Assembly: GCA_002337005.1 (NCBI GenBank)
Contig: DDFD01000023.1
Location: 1-15,501 of the forward strand
DNA from: Flavobacteriales bacterium UBA1937
GTDB taxonomy: Bacteria; Bacteroidota; Bacteroidia; Flavobacteriales; Weeksellaceae
Direction of reading: 5' to 3'
DNA: 15,501 bases
In this document: piece after piece, positions 1-6,846 of the stretch
How the letters are laid out: the number at the start of each line of letters is the position of its first letter
How positions within the stretch are numbered: position 1 is the stretch's first letter
Translations under genes and position numbers: made by a program
Notes under the pieces: generated by a model
The model's input: only the letters and a program-made list of their open reading frames with translations
What the model was told of the DNA's origin: nothing
Databases searched by the model: none

Positions 1-2
1 AC

Positions 3-353
3 AATTATTCTAAAGGCTTGCATATTCTTCTTACACTAAAAGTAAATCATCTCGAAAAACTTCTGGATTTTGAAACATTTTATCAGTTTTCAAAAAAAAT
101 ATTAGCAGAAAATGATACCGAAATCGTAGGCGAAACGCATCATATTTTTGAAAACGACAGCTTTACTGCAGCTATTTGTTTGAAAGAATCTCACATTTGT
201 GTGCATACTTGGCCAGAATTTAATCAATTGACATTAGATGTTTTGTTGTGCAATTATATAAATGATAATACTGCCAAAGTAGAGAAAATTGCGAATGAAT
301 ATGTCACTTTTTTTGAAGGAGAAATTATTCAAGAAGATAAAATTTTGAGATAA
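3..353 (+). CDS. speD: S-adenosylmethionine decarboxylase proenzyme, SpeD family (5'-partial)
   Basis: Pyruvoyl-dependent enzyme that converts SAM to decarboxylated SAM, the aminopropyl donor for polyamine synthesis; cytoplasmic. Numbering from the TTG at 18, the self-cleavage motif ESH is at residues 57-59 (the Ser would become the pyruvoyl group), followed by HTWPE with His63, and Cys78. The spacings Ser+5 His and Ser+20 Cys equal those of the bacterial class 1B enzyme (S63/H68/C83 in Thermotoga), so it should be active. The frame stays open to the window edge (NYSKG before the TTG), and KGLHILLTL aligns with the conserved N-terminal GKHLLVDLY strand of the family. I therefore infer that the true start lies upstream of base 1 and the TTG is not used. 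The stop overlaps the next ATG by one base (TAATG), showing translational coupling. Downstream genes include a SpeE-like enzyme that would use the product. Confidence 0.9.
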   Translation, partial: NYSKGLHILLTLKVNHLEKLLDFETFYQFSKKILAENDTEIVGETHHIFENDSFTAAICLKESHICVHTWPEFNQLTLDVLLCNYINDNTAKVEKIANEYVTFFEGEIIQEDKILR

Positions 354-1801
354 TGGAAAAGATTTGTCCGAAATGTAATCATATCAATCATCTTGATTTA
401 GAATTGGCTATAGAACAGTATGTTTGTAGCAATTGTAATGGATTAATAAATGTAGCCGAAAATAAACTCGTAAAAGAAATTTCAAATTCTAAGTATTTTA
501 CTTCTCTTAAAATTGGGCAAAAAGGAACAATTGAAGGAATAGATTATATAGTAGTTGCCATTGTCATCAGAAAGACAGGGAGAGATTATAAATGGGCAGA
601 ATATTATTTAAAAGATAAAAGCTTAAATGACGCATTTTTAAGTGAAAGTGAAGGACATTGGGTTTTTATGAAACCACTTTGTCAGCCTTTCCAGACAACA
701 AAATACGGAGCAACATTTAATGATGAGAGTTATAGAAAATATGAAACTACACAAAGTTCTATTGCTTCAGCGTATGGTTTTTTTGAAGATTCTATAAAAT
801 ATGGAGTAGCTTCTTATTCAGAATATGTGCGTGGAGAAAGAATAATTTCTTTTGAAAATCACGGAGAAAATAGGCATTACTATTTAGAAGGAAGACATTT
901 TCCTAATTCTGAATTGAAATTGGCTTTCAAAAATTTAGATTTTATACCATCCAAAGTAAGTTATGGTATTGTTCAGCCATTTTTTATTAATACAAAACAA
1001 CTTATCAATATTTTTGGTGTTACGGCTATTCTTATTAGTTTGCTACAATTCTATTTTTATACAACAAGAACCAATTATGAAGTTTTTCGAGACAGCATTC
1101 GTTTTGATTCTGTAAGAAATAAAGAGTTAATTTCTAAATCTTTTGAGCTGAAAGGAGCTTCTGCACCATTAGAAGTAAAGTTGTATTCTAATGTAGATAA
1201 TTCTTGGGCTAATGTAGAATTGAGTTTAGTGAACGAAAAAACTAATGAAACGGAATATGCTTCTAAAGACATAGAACAATATCACGGTTACGAAGGAGGA
1301 GAGAGTTGGAGCGAAGGAAGCAGAGACGAGGAATTCAATATTTGTGGAGTAGCGCCAGGAAAATATCACTTTACTATTTCTGCCCAGAAACAAGGCTTTG
1401 AAAAACCTTCCGGAGAAACTTATTTTTCACCAGATGGAACAAAATCTTATGAAGTTGACGATTTAGGATTTGTAAATGTCACTATTTTAGGAACCCAAGA
1501 TAAAACTTCTTACAATTTAGAAAATATAGAAAATAACAATCCAGAAATTGCTCAAGAACTGAAAGTTGCAAAAGAATATGTAAAAAGTAATCCTAATTTT
1601 ACTGCCCCAATAATTGATAATGATACTAGTAATCCTGCAGTAGATATTGTTGCCAGTTGGAAACCCGTAACAATGTGGAATTACTTCATTATTTTGATAA
1701 TTATGATTATATTAACTGTTTTAAGTTTTTGGGGAGAACACACCTTCGAAAAAGAAAAATGGAGCAATAGTGCTAATTCACCTTATCCTAAAGATTATTA
1801 A
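353..1801 (+). CDS. Zinc-ribbon DUF4178 membrane protein
   Basis: A 482-aa protein of unknown function. Seen in order: an N-terminal zinc ribbon (CPKC at 5-8, CSNC at 25-28); a soluble region at about 45-205 that resembles DUF4178, with the YxxVAIVIRK... WAEYYL and GHWVFMKP segments; a TM helix at about 217-237; a hydrophilic beta-rich region at about 245-435 containing GYEGGESWSEGSRDE and GVAPGKYHFTI, probably an extracytoplasmic beta-sandwich; a second TM helix at about 441-460; and a short charged tail. Predicted topology is N-in, loop-out, C-in, so the protein would link a cytosolic zinc-ribbon/DUF4178 sensor or scaffold to an external domain. DUF4178 proteins recur next to DUF350, SpeD and SpeE-like genes in many bacteria (recalled, not searched). 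The ATG overlaps the speD stop by 1 nt. The DUF4178 assignment is by recognition of the sequence pattern; the molecular role is unknown. Confidence 0.85.
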   Translation: MEKICPKCNHINHLDLELAIEQYVCSNCNGLINVAENKLVKEISNSKYFTSLKIGQKGTIEGIDYIVVAIVIRKTGRDYKWAEYYLKDKSLNDAFLSESEGHWVFMKPLCQPFQTTKYGATFNDESYRKYETTQSSIASAYGFFEDSIKYGVASYSEYVRGERIISFENHGENRHYYLEGRHFPNSELKLAFKNLDFIPSKVSYGIVQPFFINTKQLINIFGVTAILISLLQFYFYTTRTNYEVFRDSIRFDSVRNKELISKSFELKGASAPLEVKLYSNVDNSWANVELSLVNEKTNETEYASKDIEQYHGYEGGESWSEGSRDEEFNICGVAPGKYHFTISAQKQGFEKPSGETYFSPDGTKSYEVDDLGFVNVTILGTQDKTSYNLENIENNNPEIAQELKVAKEYVKSNPNFTAPIIDNDTSNPAVDIVASWKPVTMWNYFIILIIMIILTVLSFWGEHTFEKEKWSNSANSPYPKDY

Positions 1802-1803
1802 AA

Positions 1804-1995
1804 ATGGAAAAAATGATACTTTATATTAAAAGATATTGGCTCATCTTAACTTTTGGATTTTTCTTTTTAGGTTGGTATTTGTACTTGTCTTATACAGGAA
1901 ATCAATTTTGTGATTGCCAAAAAACTGAAAAATACCAAGAAGGAAGCTCAAGAACTTCTGGTGGAAGAACTTTTTATAGATATTATCACAAGTAA
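1804..1995 (+). CDS. Small single-TM protein with CxC motif
   Basis: A 63-aa protein I do not recognise as a named family. It has a charged N-terminus (MEKMILYIKRYW), one hydrophobic helix at about 11-30, then a hydrophilic tail with a Cys-Asp-Cys motif (C36, C38) and a C-terminal segment rich in Arg, Tyr and His (RTFYRYYHK). It starts 2 nt after the DUF4178 gene and ends 14 nt before the DUF350 gene, so it is almost certainly translated as part of the operon. Positive residues before the helix suggest the CxC tail faces the periplasm, where it could form a disulfide or bind a metal; this is inference. A second ATG at codon 4 is possible. Confidence 0.7.
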   Translation: MEKMILYIKRYWLILTFGFFFLGWYLYLSYTGNQFCDCQKTEKYQEGSSRTSGGRTFYRYYHK

Positions 1996-2009
1996 AAAAC
2001 TAAATAGAT

Positions 2010-2225
2010 ATGGAATATATTAACTTAACTGCGCTACTCAATTCAGTGATTTTTTCTTTTTTAGGGATTGTCATTTTACTCATTGGTTATGTAATTTTAG
2101 AGAAATTAACTCCCGAAAAAACGTGGCAAGAAATTGTACAAAACAAAAATATAGCTTTAGCAATTATCTTCGGAGCTTTTATTTTAGGGATTTCTTTCAT
2201 CATAGGAATGGCAATTCATGGGTAA
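2010..2225 (+). CDS. DUF350 family two-TM membrane protein
   Basis: A 71-aa integral membrane protein with TM helices at about 10-30 and 46-68, joined by a short charged loop (EKLTPEKTWQEIVQNKN). The pattern ALLNSVIFSFLGIVILLIGY followed by a loop and an AxxxGxFxLGIxxIIGMAIHG-like second helix matches a single DUF350 unit. E. coli YjfL, the best-known member, is about twice as long with a duplicated unit. The family function is unknown; members are found beside DUF4178, PspA-like and polyamine-linked genes. Its last 8 nt overlap the start of the aminopropyltransferase gene, which suggests translational coupling and a physical partnership in the membrane. Confidence 0.82.
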   Translation: MEYINLTALLNSVIFSFLGIVILLIGYVILEKLTPEKTWQEIVQNKNIALAIIFGAFILGISFIIGMAIHG

Positions 2226-3726
2226 AAGAAAAATTTCTTTCGAATTACTATTACTGTTTTCAGTTTTCGTCATTGCAACTTGCGGCTTGGTTTACGAATT
2301 GGTAGCAGGAGCTTTGGCAAGTTATCTTTTGGGCGATTCGGTGAAACAGTTTTCCTTCATCATCGGAGTGTATCTTTTTTCGATGGGAATTGGTTCTTAT
2401 TTTGCCAAATTTATCAAAAAAAATCTGCTCAAAACTTTTATAGAAATCGAAATCTTGGTCGGACTAATTGGCGGAATTAGTTCGGTTGTTCTGTTCTTAT
2501 TATTCAATAGCATTGGGCATTTTGAATGGGTGTTGTATCTATTTGTATTTCTTACCGGAAGTTTGGTGGGATTAGAAATTCCTTTGTTGATGAATATTTT
2601 GAAGGATAGAGTAGAGTTCAAAGATTTAGTTTCCAATGTTTTTGCCTTCGATTATGTGGGAGCTTTGCTTGCATCAATTCTATTTCCTTTGGTTTTAGTG
2701 CCGAATTTAGGAATTGTAAGAACTTCACTTTTTTTCGGACTGATTAATGTTTCTATCGCTATTTTTTTAAGTTTTTATTTGCAAAGAGAAGTAAGACAAC
2801 ATTATGTATTGAAGTTAAAATCTATTCTTATCTTTATTTTTTTACTTATTCTTTTTATTTTTTCTGAAAGAATTTTGAACTATTCCGAAGAGAAATTATA
2901 CGGAGAAAATATCGTTTTTTCGCATTCTTCTCCGTATCAAAGAATTGTTTTGACGAGAAATAAAAACGATTTTAGATTGTATTTGAATAACAATTTACAG
3001 TTTTCTTCGGCAGATGAATATCGTTACCACGAAGCATTGGTACATCCTGCTTTTAGTATGGCAAAAAATATTGAAAATATACTGATTTTAGGAGGAGGTG
3101 ATGGTTTGGCTGCAAGAGAAATTTTGAAATATAAAGAGGTAAAACACATTACTTTGGTAGATTTAGACGCAGAAATGACGAAATTTTTCCAGAATAATGA
3201 AACAATGAATTCCTTGAACCAAAATTCGCTCAACAATGCAAAAGTAAAAGTCATTAATCAGGACGCTTACATTTGGGTGAAAAATCAAAAACATAAATTT
3301 GATGTCATTGTAATAGATTTTCCAGATCCGTCTAATTATAGTTTGGGAAAATTGTACTCGTTGCAATTTTATAGAGAATTACAAAAAATTACCAATCCCG
3401 AAACCAAAATCGTGGTACAAACTACATCGCCTTATTTTGCCCCGAAATCTTTTTGGTGTATTCAGAAAACGCTGAACCAAATTTTTCCTAATGTTACAGC
3501 CTATCACAATTATGTTCCATCTTTCGGAGAATGGGGATTTTGTTTGGTAGGAAATAACGATTTTTCCATCAAAAGAAAATTGAATGGTTTAAAATTCTAC
3601 AATTATCAATTCCAACCATTGGCTTATTTCGAGAAAGATATGTTGGCGAAAAATGTGGAAGTAAACCAATTACAAAATCAAATTTTAGTGAGATATTTCG
3701 ATGAAGAATGGAGTAAAGTTCAATAG
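2218..3726 (+). CDS. Membrane-embedded spermidine-synthase-like aminopropyltransferase
   Basis: A 502-aa protein fusing about seven TM helices (about 9-30, 40-63, 73-98, 103-125, 139-161, 166-188, 201-217) to a C-terminal SpeE/polyamine aminopropyltransferase domain (about 230-500). Family landmarks are intact: SPYQRI at 238-243, DEYRYHE at 266-272, the nucleotide-binding GGGDG at 292-296, the acidic LVDLD at 313-317, QDA at 348-350, and the active-site DFPDP at 367-371, where D367 matches the catalytic Asp of the usual DSSDP. It should therefore transfer an aminopropyl group from decarboxylated SAM to an amine; the acceptor is unknown. Soluble SpeE is about 280-300 aa, so the N-terminal 220 residues are an addition. 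The start ATG overlaps the DUF350 gene, and the 3' end overlaps the flavoprotein gene by 26 nt. It is not a housekeeping speE by layout, so I give no symbol. Confidence 0.88.
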   Translation: MGKRKISFELLLLFSVFVIATCGLVYELVAGALASYLLGDSVKQFSFIIGVYLFSMGIGSYFAKFIKKNLLKTFIEIEILVGLIGGISSVVLFLLFNSIGHFEWVLYLFVFLTGSLVGLEIPLLMNILKDRVEFKDLVSNVFAFDYVGALLASILFPLVLVPNLGIVRTSLFFGLINVSIAIFLSFYLQREVRQHYVLKLKSILIFIFLLILFIFSERILNYSEEKLYGENIVFSHSSPYQRIVLTRNKNDFRLYLNNNLQFSSADEYRYHEALVHPAFSMAKNIENILILGGGDGLAAREILKYKEVKHITLVDLDAEMTKFFQNNETMNSLNQNSLNNAKVKVINQDAYIWVKNQKHKFDVIVIDFPDPSNYSLGKLYSLQFYRELQKITNPETKIVVQTTSPYFAPKSFWCIQKTLNQIFPNVTAYHNYVPSFGEWGFCLVGNNDFSIKRKLNGLKFYNYQFQPLAYFEKDMLAKNVEVNQLQNQILVRYFDEEWSKVQ

Positions 3727-5305
3727 GCGAAATTTTCTAAAAACAAGCTTTCTTGTCGCTTGTTTTTTACCTTTTTTGCAATATTGCTCTAAAGCAGCTA
3801 AATCTTTTATCTTAAAAATCTCTGGAGCCAATTACGTTTTAGGACATCAACTTTGGGCGAAAAATTTTCCGAAACCTACAGGAACTTCGAAGCATCAATA
3901 CATTATTGTAGGAGCAGGAATTACAGGATTGAGTGCAGCGAGATTTCTTAAAAAAAATGGGATTGGTGATTATGTTCTCCTAGAAATGGAAAATCATTTC
4001 GGCGGAAATTCTTCCAACGGAGAAAATAAATTTTCTAAATTTCCTTTAGGTGCGCATTATCTTCCTATTCCAAATAAAGCGGATGAAGAACTGAAAAATT
4101 TCTTAAAAGAATCTAAAATTTATTTGAAAGATGACGAAAATGGAGAACCCATTTTTGATGAATATCAACTCACTTATGCTCCCGAAGAACGACTTTTTTA
4201 TAAAAATGAATGGCAAGAAAATCTCATTCCGCAATATGCAACTTCAGAGAAAGTGAAAGCGGAATTTCAGCATTTTTTTCAATTGATGGATGATTTCCGA
4301 AAGAAGAAAGATTCCGAAGGAAAATTTTGGTTTGATATTCCCATCAAAAATGCTTCAACGATTGATGAGGTGAAAAATTTAGAGAAAATTACTTTTAAAA
4401 ATTGGCTTTTAGATAATCAATTTCATTCTGAAGAACTTTTTTGGTATCTAGATTATTGTTGCAAAGACGATTTCGGCTTGGGAACAGATTTCGTTTCAGC
4501 TTGGGCTGGGATTTTTTATTTTTCAGCTCGTAAAAATGATTGGAGCAAAAAATATGATGGTCACGTTTTTACTTGGGCAGATGGAAATGCGAGATTAGCA
4601 AAGCATTTGTCGGGTTTTTCTGAAAATAAAATTTTAAAAAATCATTTGACTTACGATTGTAAAATTAATGAAAATGACGAGGTAGAAGTTTTGGTTTTTG
4701 ATAATAATTCTAAAAAATCTAAGAAAATAATTGCCGAAAAAGTGCTTTTTGCAACGCCTCAATTTGTAAATCAATATGTTTTCCCCGAAAGAAAAAAAGC
4801 AGCAGAAAGTTTGGTTTATGCGCCTTGGTTATTGGCAACTTTTCAAATGAATGAACATTTCGGAGCGGAAGAAGAATTAAATTGGGATAACGTAATTTAC
4901 GGAGTGGAAGGTTTAGGGTATATTTACAATCAGCATCAGAATACAGATTTTAATACTTCTAAAAAAATTATTACTTATTACCGAAGTTTTTCTTCTAAAA
5001 ATTCAAAACAAGCGAGGCGAAATTTATATAAAATGACAGATGTAGAGATGAAAAAATTGGTTTTTGATGAGTTGAAATTGGCGCATCCACATTTCGAGGA
5101 AATGGTAGAAGAAGTATATTTTCATAAATTAGGACACGGAATGATAAGCCCAGTTCCGAATAGTATTTTTGGAAAAGAAAAAGATTTTTTGAAAAAAGAT
5201 ATCGATCATAAAATTTTCTTTGCACATAGTGATTTGTCGGGGATTTCAATTTTTGAAGAAGCTTTTCATCAAGGAATAGAAGCGGCTAAAAAAATGTTAC
5301 AATGA
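3701..5305 (+). CDS. Tat-exported FAD-dependent amine-oxidase-like oxidoreductase
   Basis: A 534-aa flavoprotein of the NAD(P)-binding-8/flavin amine oxidase type. The N-terminus has a twin-arginine signal, NRRNFLKT at 8-15, then a hydrophobic stretch ending in FLQYCS, where Cys29 could be a lipid anchor although Tyr before Cys is not a standard lipobox. The FAD dinucleotide fold is at about 66-97 (VGAGITGLSAARFL, acidic E95), followed by GGN at 101-103. The C-terminal HSDLSGISIFEEAFHQGIEAA (split here: HSDLSGISIF, then EEAFHQGIEAA) resembles the final FAD-binding segment of amine oxidases. Tat motif and cofactor fold agree with export of a folded flavoprotein. In this context it may oxidise a polyamine or another product of the SpeE-like enzyme; the substrate is inferred only. 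The ATG at 3701 is chosen because it places RR just inside the N-terminus; it lies within the preceding gene (26-nt overlap). Confidence 0.85.
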   Translation: MKNGVKFNRRNFLKTSFLVACFLPFLQYCSKAAKSFILKISGANYVLGHQLWAKNFPKPTGTSKHQYIIVGAGITGLSAARFLKKNGIGDYVLLEMENHFGGNSSNGENKFSKFPLGAHYLPIPNKADEELKNFLKESKIYLKDDENGEPIFDEYQLTYAPEERLFYKNEWQENLIPQYATSEKVKAEFQHFFQLMDDFRKKKDSEGKFWFDIPIKNASTIDEVKNLEKITFKNWLLDNQFHSEELFWYLDYCCKDDFGLGTDFVSAWAGIFYFSARKNDWSKKYDGHVFTWADGNARLAKHLSGFSENKILKNHLTYDCKINENDEVEVLVFDNNSKKSKKIIAEKVLFATPQFVNQYVFPERKKAAESLVYAPWLLATFQMNEHFGAEEELNWDNVIYGVEGLGYIYNQHQNTDFNTSKKIITYYRSFSSKNSKQARRNLYKMTDVEMKKLVFDELKLAHPHFEEMVEEVYFHKLGHGMISPVPNSIFGKEKDFLKKDIDHKIFFAHSDLSGISIFEEAFHQGIEAAKKMLQ

Positions 5306-6321
5306 GACAACCTTGGATTCATAATGCAAAAAGCGATTTTTGGTGGATACTTTCTCCGTCATTCATCATTCTTTTGATTATATTTTTGTTTCAGGAACAG
5401 ATTGAAACTTTACAAAGCGAAAGTAATTTCTATGTTTGGCTATTTTTAATTGTTTTTGTAGATGTTTCTCACGTTTATTCTACGCTTTTCAAGACGTATT
5501 TTGTGAAAAAAGAAGTACAAAGCCGAAAGTTGTTATATTATGGTTTACCGATTTTCAGTTTTGTATTTTGTGTGATTTTATTTCAATTCGGGAGTTTGGT
5601 TTTTTGGAGTGTTTTAGCATTGATTGCTGTTTTCCATTTTGTTCGTCAACAATATGGTTTTATGCGATTGTATGCTAGATTCGAAGCGAATGATTTTCAT
5701 AAAACGATAGATGAAATTGTGATTTATTCGGCTACCATTTATCCGATGTTGTATTGGTTTTCTACGCCTAGAAATTTTACGTGGTTTGTAGAAAATGAGT
5801 TTCAATGGATGGGAAAATTACCTAATTATCTTCCATATATTACCATTATTTATTTTATTATTATCGGAATTTGGTTGTTGAAAACTGTTGCTGTGTATTT
5901 AAAATTCAAAGCATTTAACCTTCCTAAAAACTTGGTAATTGTCGGAACTTTTTTGTCTTGGTATTTTGGGATAGTTTACTTTAATAATGATTTAATTTTC
6001 ACCTTGCTCAATGTAATTTCACACGGAATTCCTTACATCGCACTTATTTATTTCAAGGAGATTAAACAAAAATCTAATGAAGATTTGAAATGGATGTTCA
6101 TTTTCAAAAATAGTTTCGGAGTTTTACTTTTCTTGATTGTTTTGTTTTGCATCGCTTTTTCCGAAGAATTTTTATGGGAAATTTTGGTTTGGAAAGAACA
6201 TATCAGTTTTGTCGATATTGAAGTTTCGTCATTTTTATTGATGATCATTATTCCTTTGCTGACTATGCCGCAACTAACACATTATCTGCTAGATGGATTT
6301 ATTTGGAAACGGAAGAAATAA
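5302..6321 (+). CDS. Polytopic membrane protein with conserved-looking intramembrane histidines
   Basis: A 339-aa protein with about 8 hydrophobic helices (near 15-32, 43-58, 78-95, 98-113, 137-153, 176-198, 210-226, 229-250, 268-287, 308-323, not all necessarily spanning). I do not recognise a named family with confidence. Histidines sit in motif-like settings near helices: DVSHVYSTLFKTY (H57), FHFVRQQYG (H112), ISHGIPYIALIYF (H241) and QLTHYLLDGFIWK (H327, D331). Such a set suggests a membrane metal site, as in desaturase/hydroxylase-like or Brp/Blh-like enzymes, but this is inference. Its ATG overlaps the TGA of the flavoprotein gene (ATGA), and it ends the operon 7 nt from a convergent gene. 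A role together with the flavoenzyme is likely from the coupling. Confidence 0.75.
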   Translation: MRQPWIHNAKSDFWWILSPSFIILLIIFLFQEQIETLQSESNFYVWLFLIVFVDVSHVYSTLFKTYFVKKEVQSRKLLYYGLPIFSFVFCVILFQFGSLVFWSVLALIAVFHFVRQQYGFMRLYARFEANDFHKTIDEIVIYSATIYPMLYWFSTPRNFTWFVENEFQWMGKLPNYLPYITIIYFIIIGIWLLKTVAVYLKFKAFNLPKNLVIVGTFLSWYFGIVYFNNDLIFTLLNVISHGIPYIALIYFKEIKQKSNEDLKWMFIFKNSFGVLLFLIVLFCIAFSEEFLWEILVWKEHISFVDIEVSSFLLMIIIPLLTMPQLTHYLLDGFIWKRKK

Positions 6322-6328
6322 TGAGACT

Positions 6329-6760
6329 TTACTTCCTCCAATCTTCAAAAGACATTTCAAATTTTACTTCGTTTCCGTGGAAGCCTGCGTTTCTCCAGCC
6401 TTGTTTTTTGTAAAATAGCTCTGCTCTAGAATTAGCTGCTGTAGAAAGCCAAATGGTTTCTTTGGTTTGGCTGAAATATTCATCTAGCATTAACTGATGG
6501 AGTTTTTTACCAATACCTTTCCCTTCAAAATCTGGTAAAATAAATAATGCCCAAACATTATTTTCTGCAAAATCTACAATAGAAAATCCTACAATTTTTT
6601 TGTCTATTTCACAGACGAAACCTTTTCCTCTTTTGGTAATAAATTCCTCTACCAATTCATCAGGAATTAGGCTTGGATTAGAAAGTTGATTTTCTTTCAC
6701 AGAGTTTCTCACGATTTGTATCTGTGGAATGTTTTTTATGGTGGCTTGTCTGAAATTCAT
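6329..6760 (-). CDS. GNAT family N-acetyltransferase
   Basis: A 143-aa acetyltransferase that would move an acetyl group from acetyl-CoA to an unknown amine. The fold landmarks are present: N-terminal FRQATIKNIPQI, the central strand and motif A at about 71-92 (ALFILPDFEGKGIGKKL) with the acetyl-CoA loop EGKGIG at 79-84, and motif B at about 108-122 (AANSRAELFYKKQGW). Length is typical for a single-domain GNAT. It is convergent with the polyamine-type operon (7-nt gap), so the operon's transcript may run antisense into it. Its start codon follows directly the U-tract of the terminator of the upstream receptor gene, leaving little room for an own promoter. The substrate cannot be told from sequence; a polyamine is possible only by proximity. 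Confidence 0.88.
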   Translation of the reverse strand: MNFRQATIKNIPQIQIVRNSVKENQLSNPSLIPDELVEEFITKRGKGFVCEIDKKIVGFSIVDFAENNVWALFILPDFEGKGIGKKLHQLMLDEYFSQTKETIWLSTAANSRAELFYKKQGWRNAGFHGNEVKFEMSFEDWRK

Positions 6761-6775
6761 TTGATAAAAATAAAA

Positions 6776-6800
6776 AACTCACTGCAAAAAACAGTGAGTT
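6776..6800 (-). terminator. Intrinsic terminator of the TonB-type receptor gene
   Basis: A perfect 9-bp stem, AACTCACTG (6776-6784) and CAGTGAGTT (6792-6800), with a 7-nt loop. Read on the - strand it is followed by a U-rich tract (A-rich 6761-6775 on the + strand), as in a rho-independent terminator. It lies 46 nt beyond the receptor stop codon. There is no U-tract on the other side, so it works leftward only. The tract runs up to the GNAT start codon at 6760. Confidence 0.88.
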
Positions 6801-6846
6801 CGTGTGAAAAATTTAATTTAATATGAGAAATAATTTAGTGTAATGC

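Noticed and set aside
2123..2480. Small + strand ORFs inside the DUF350 and SpeE-like genes
   Set aside because: Out-of-frame shadows; the real genes in this stretch have TM helices and family motifs.
6311..6336. GGAAG...CTTCC as a terminator between the convergent genes
   Set aside because: Only five pairs with a 16-nt loop and no U-tract; it overlaps both gene ends.
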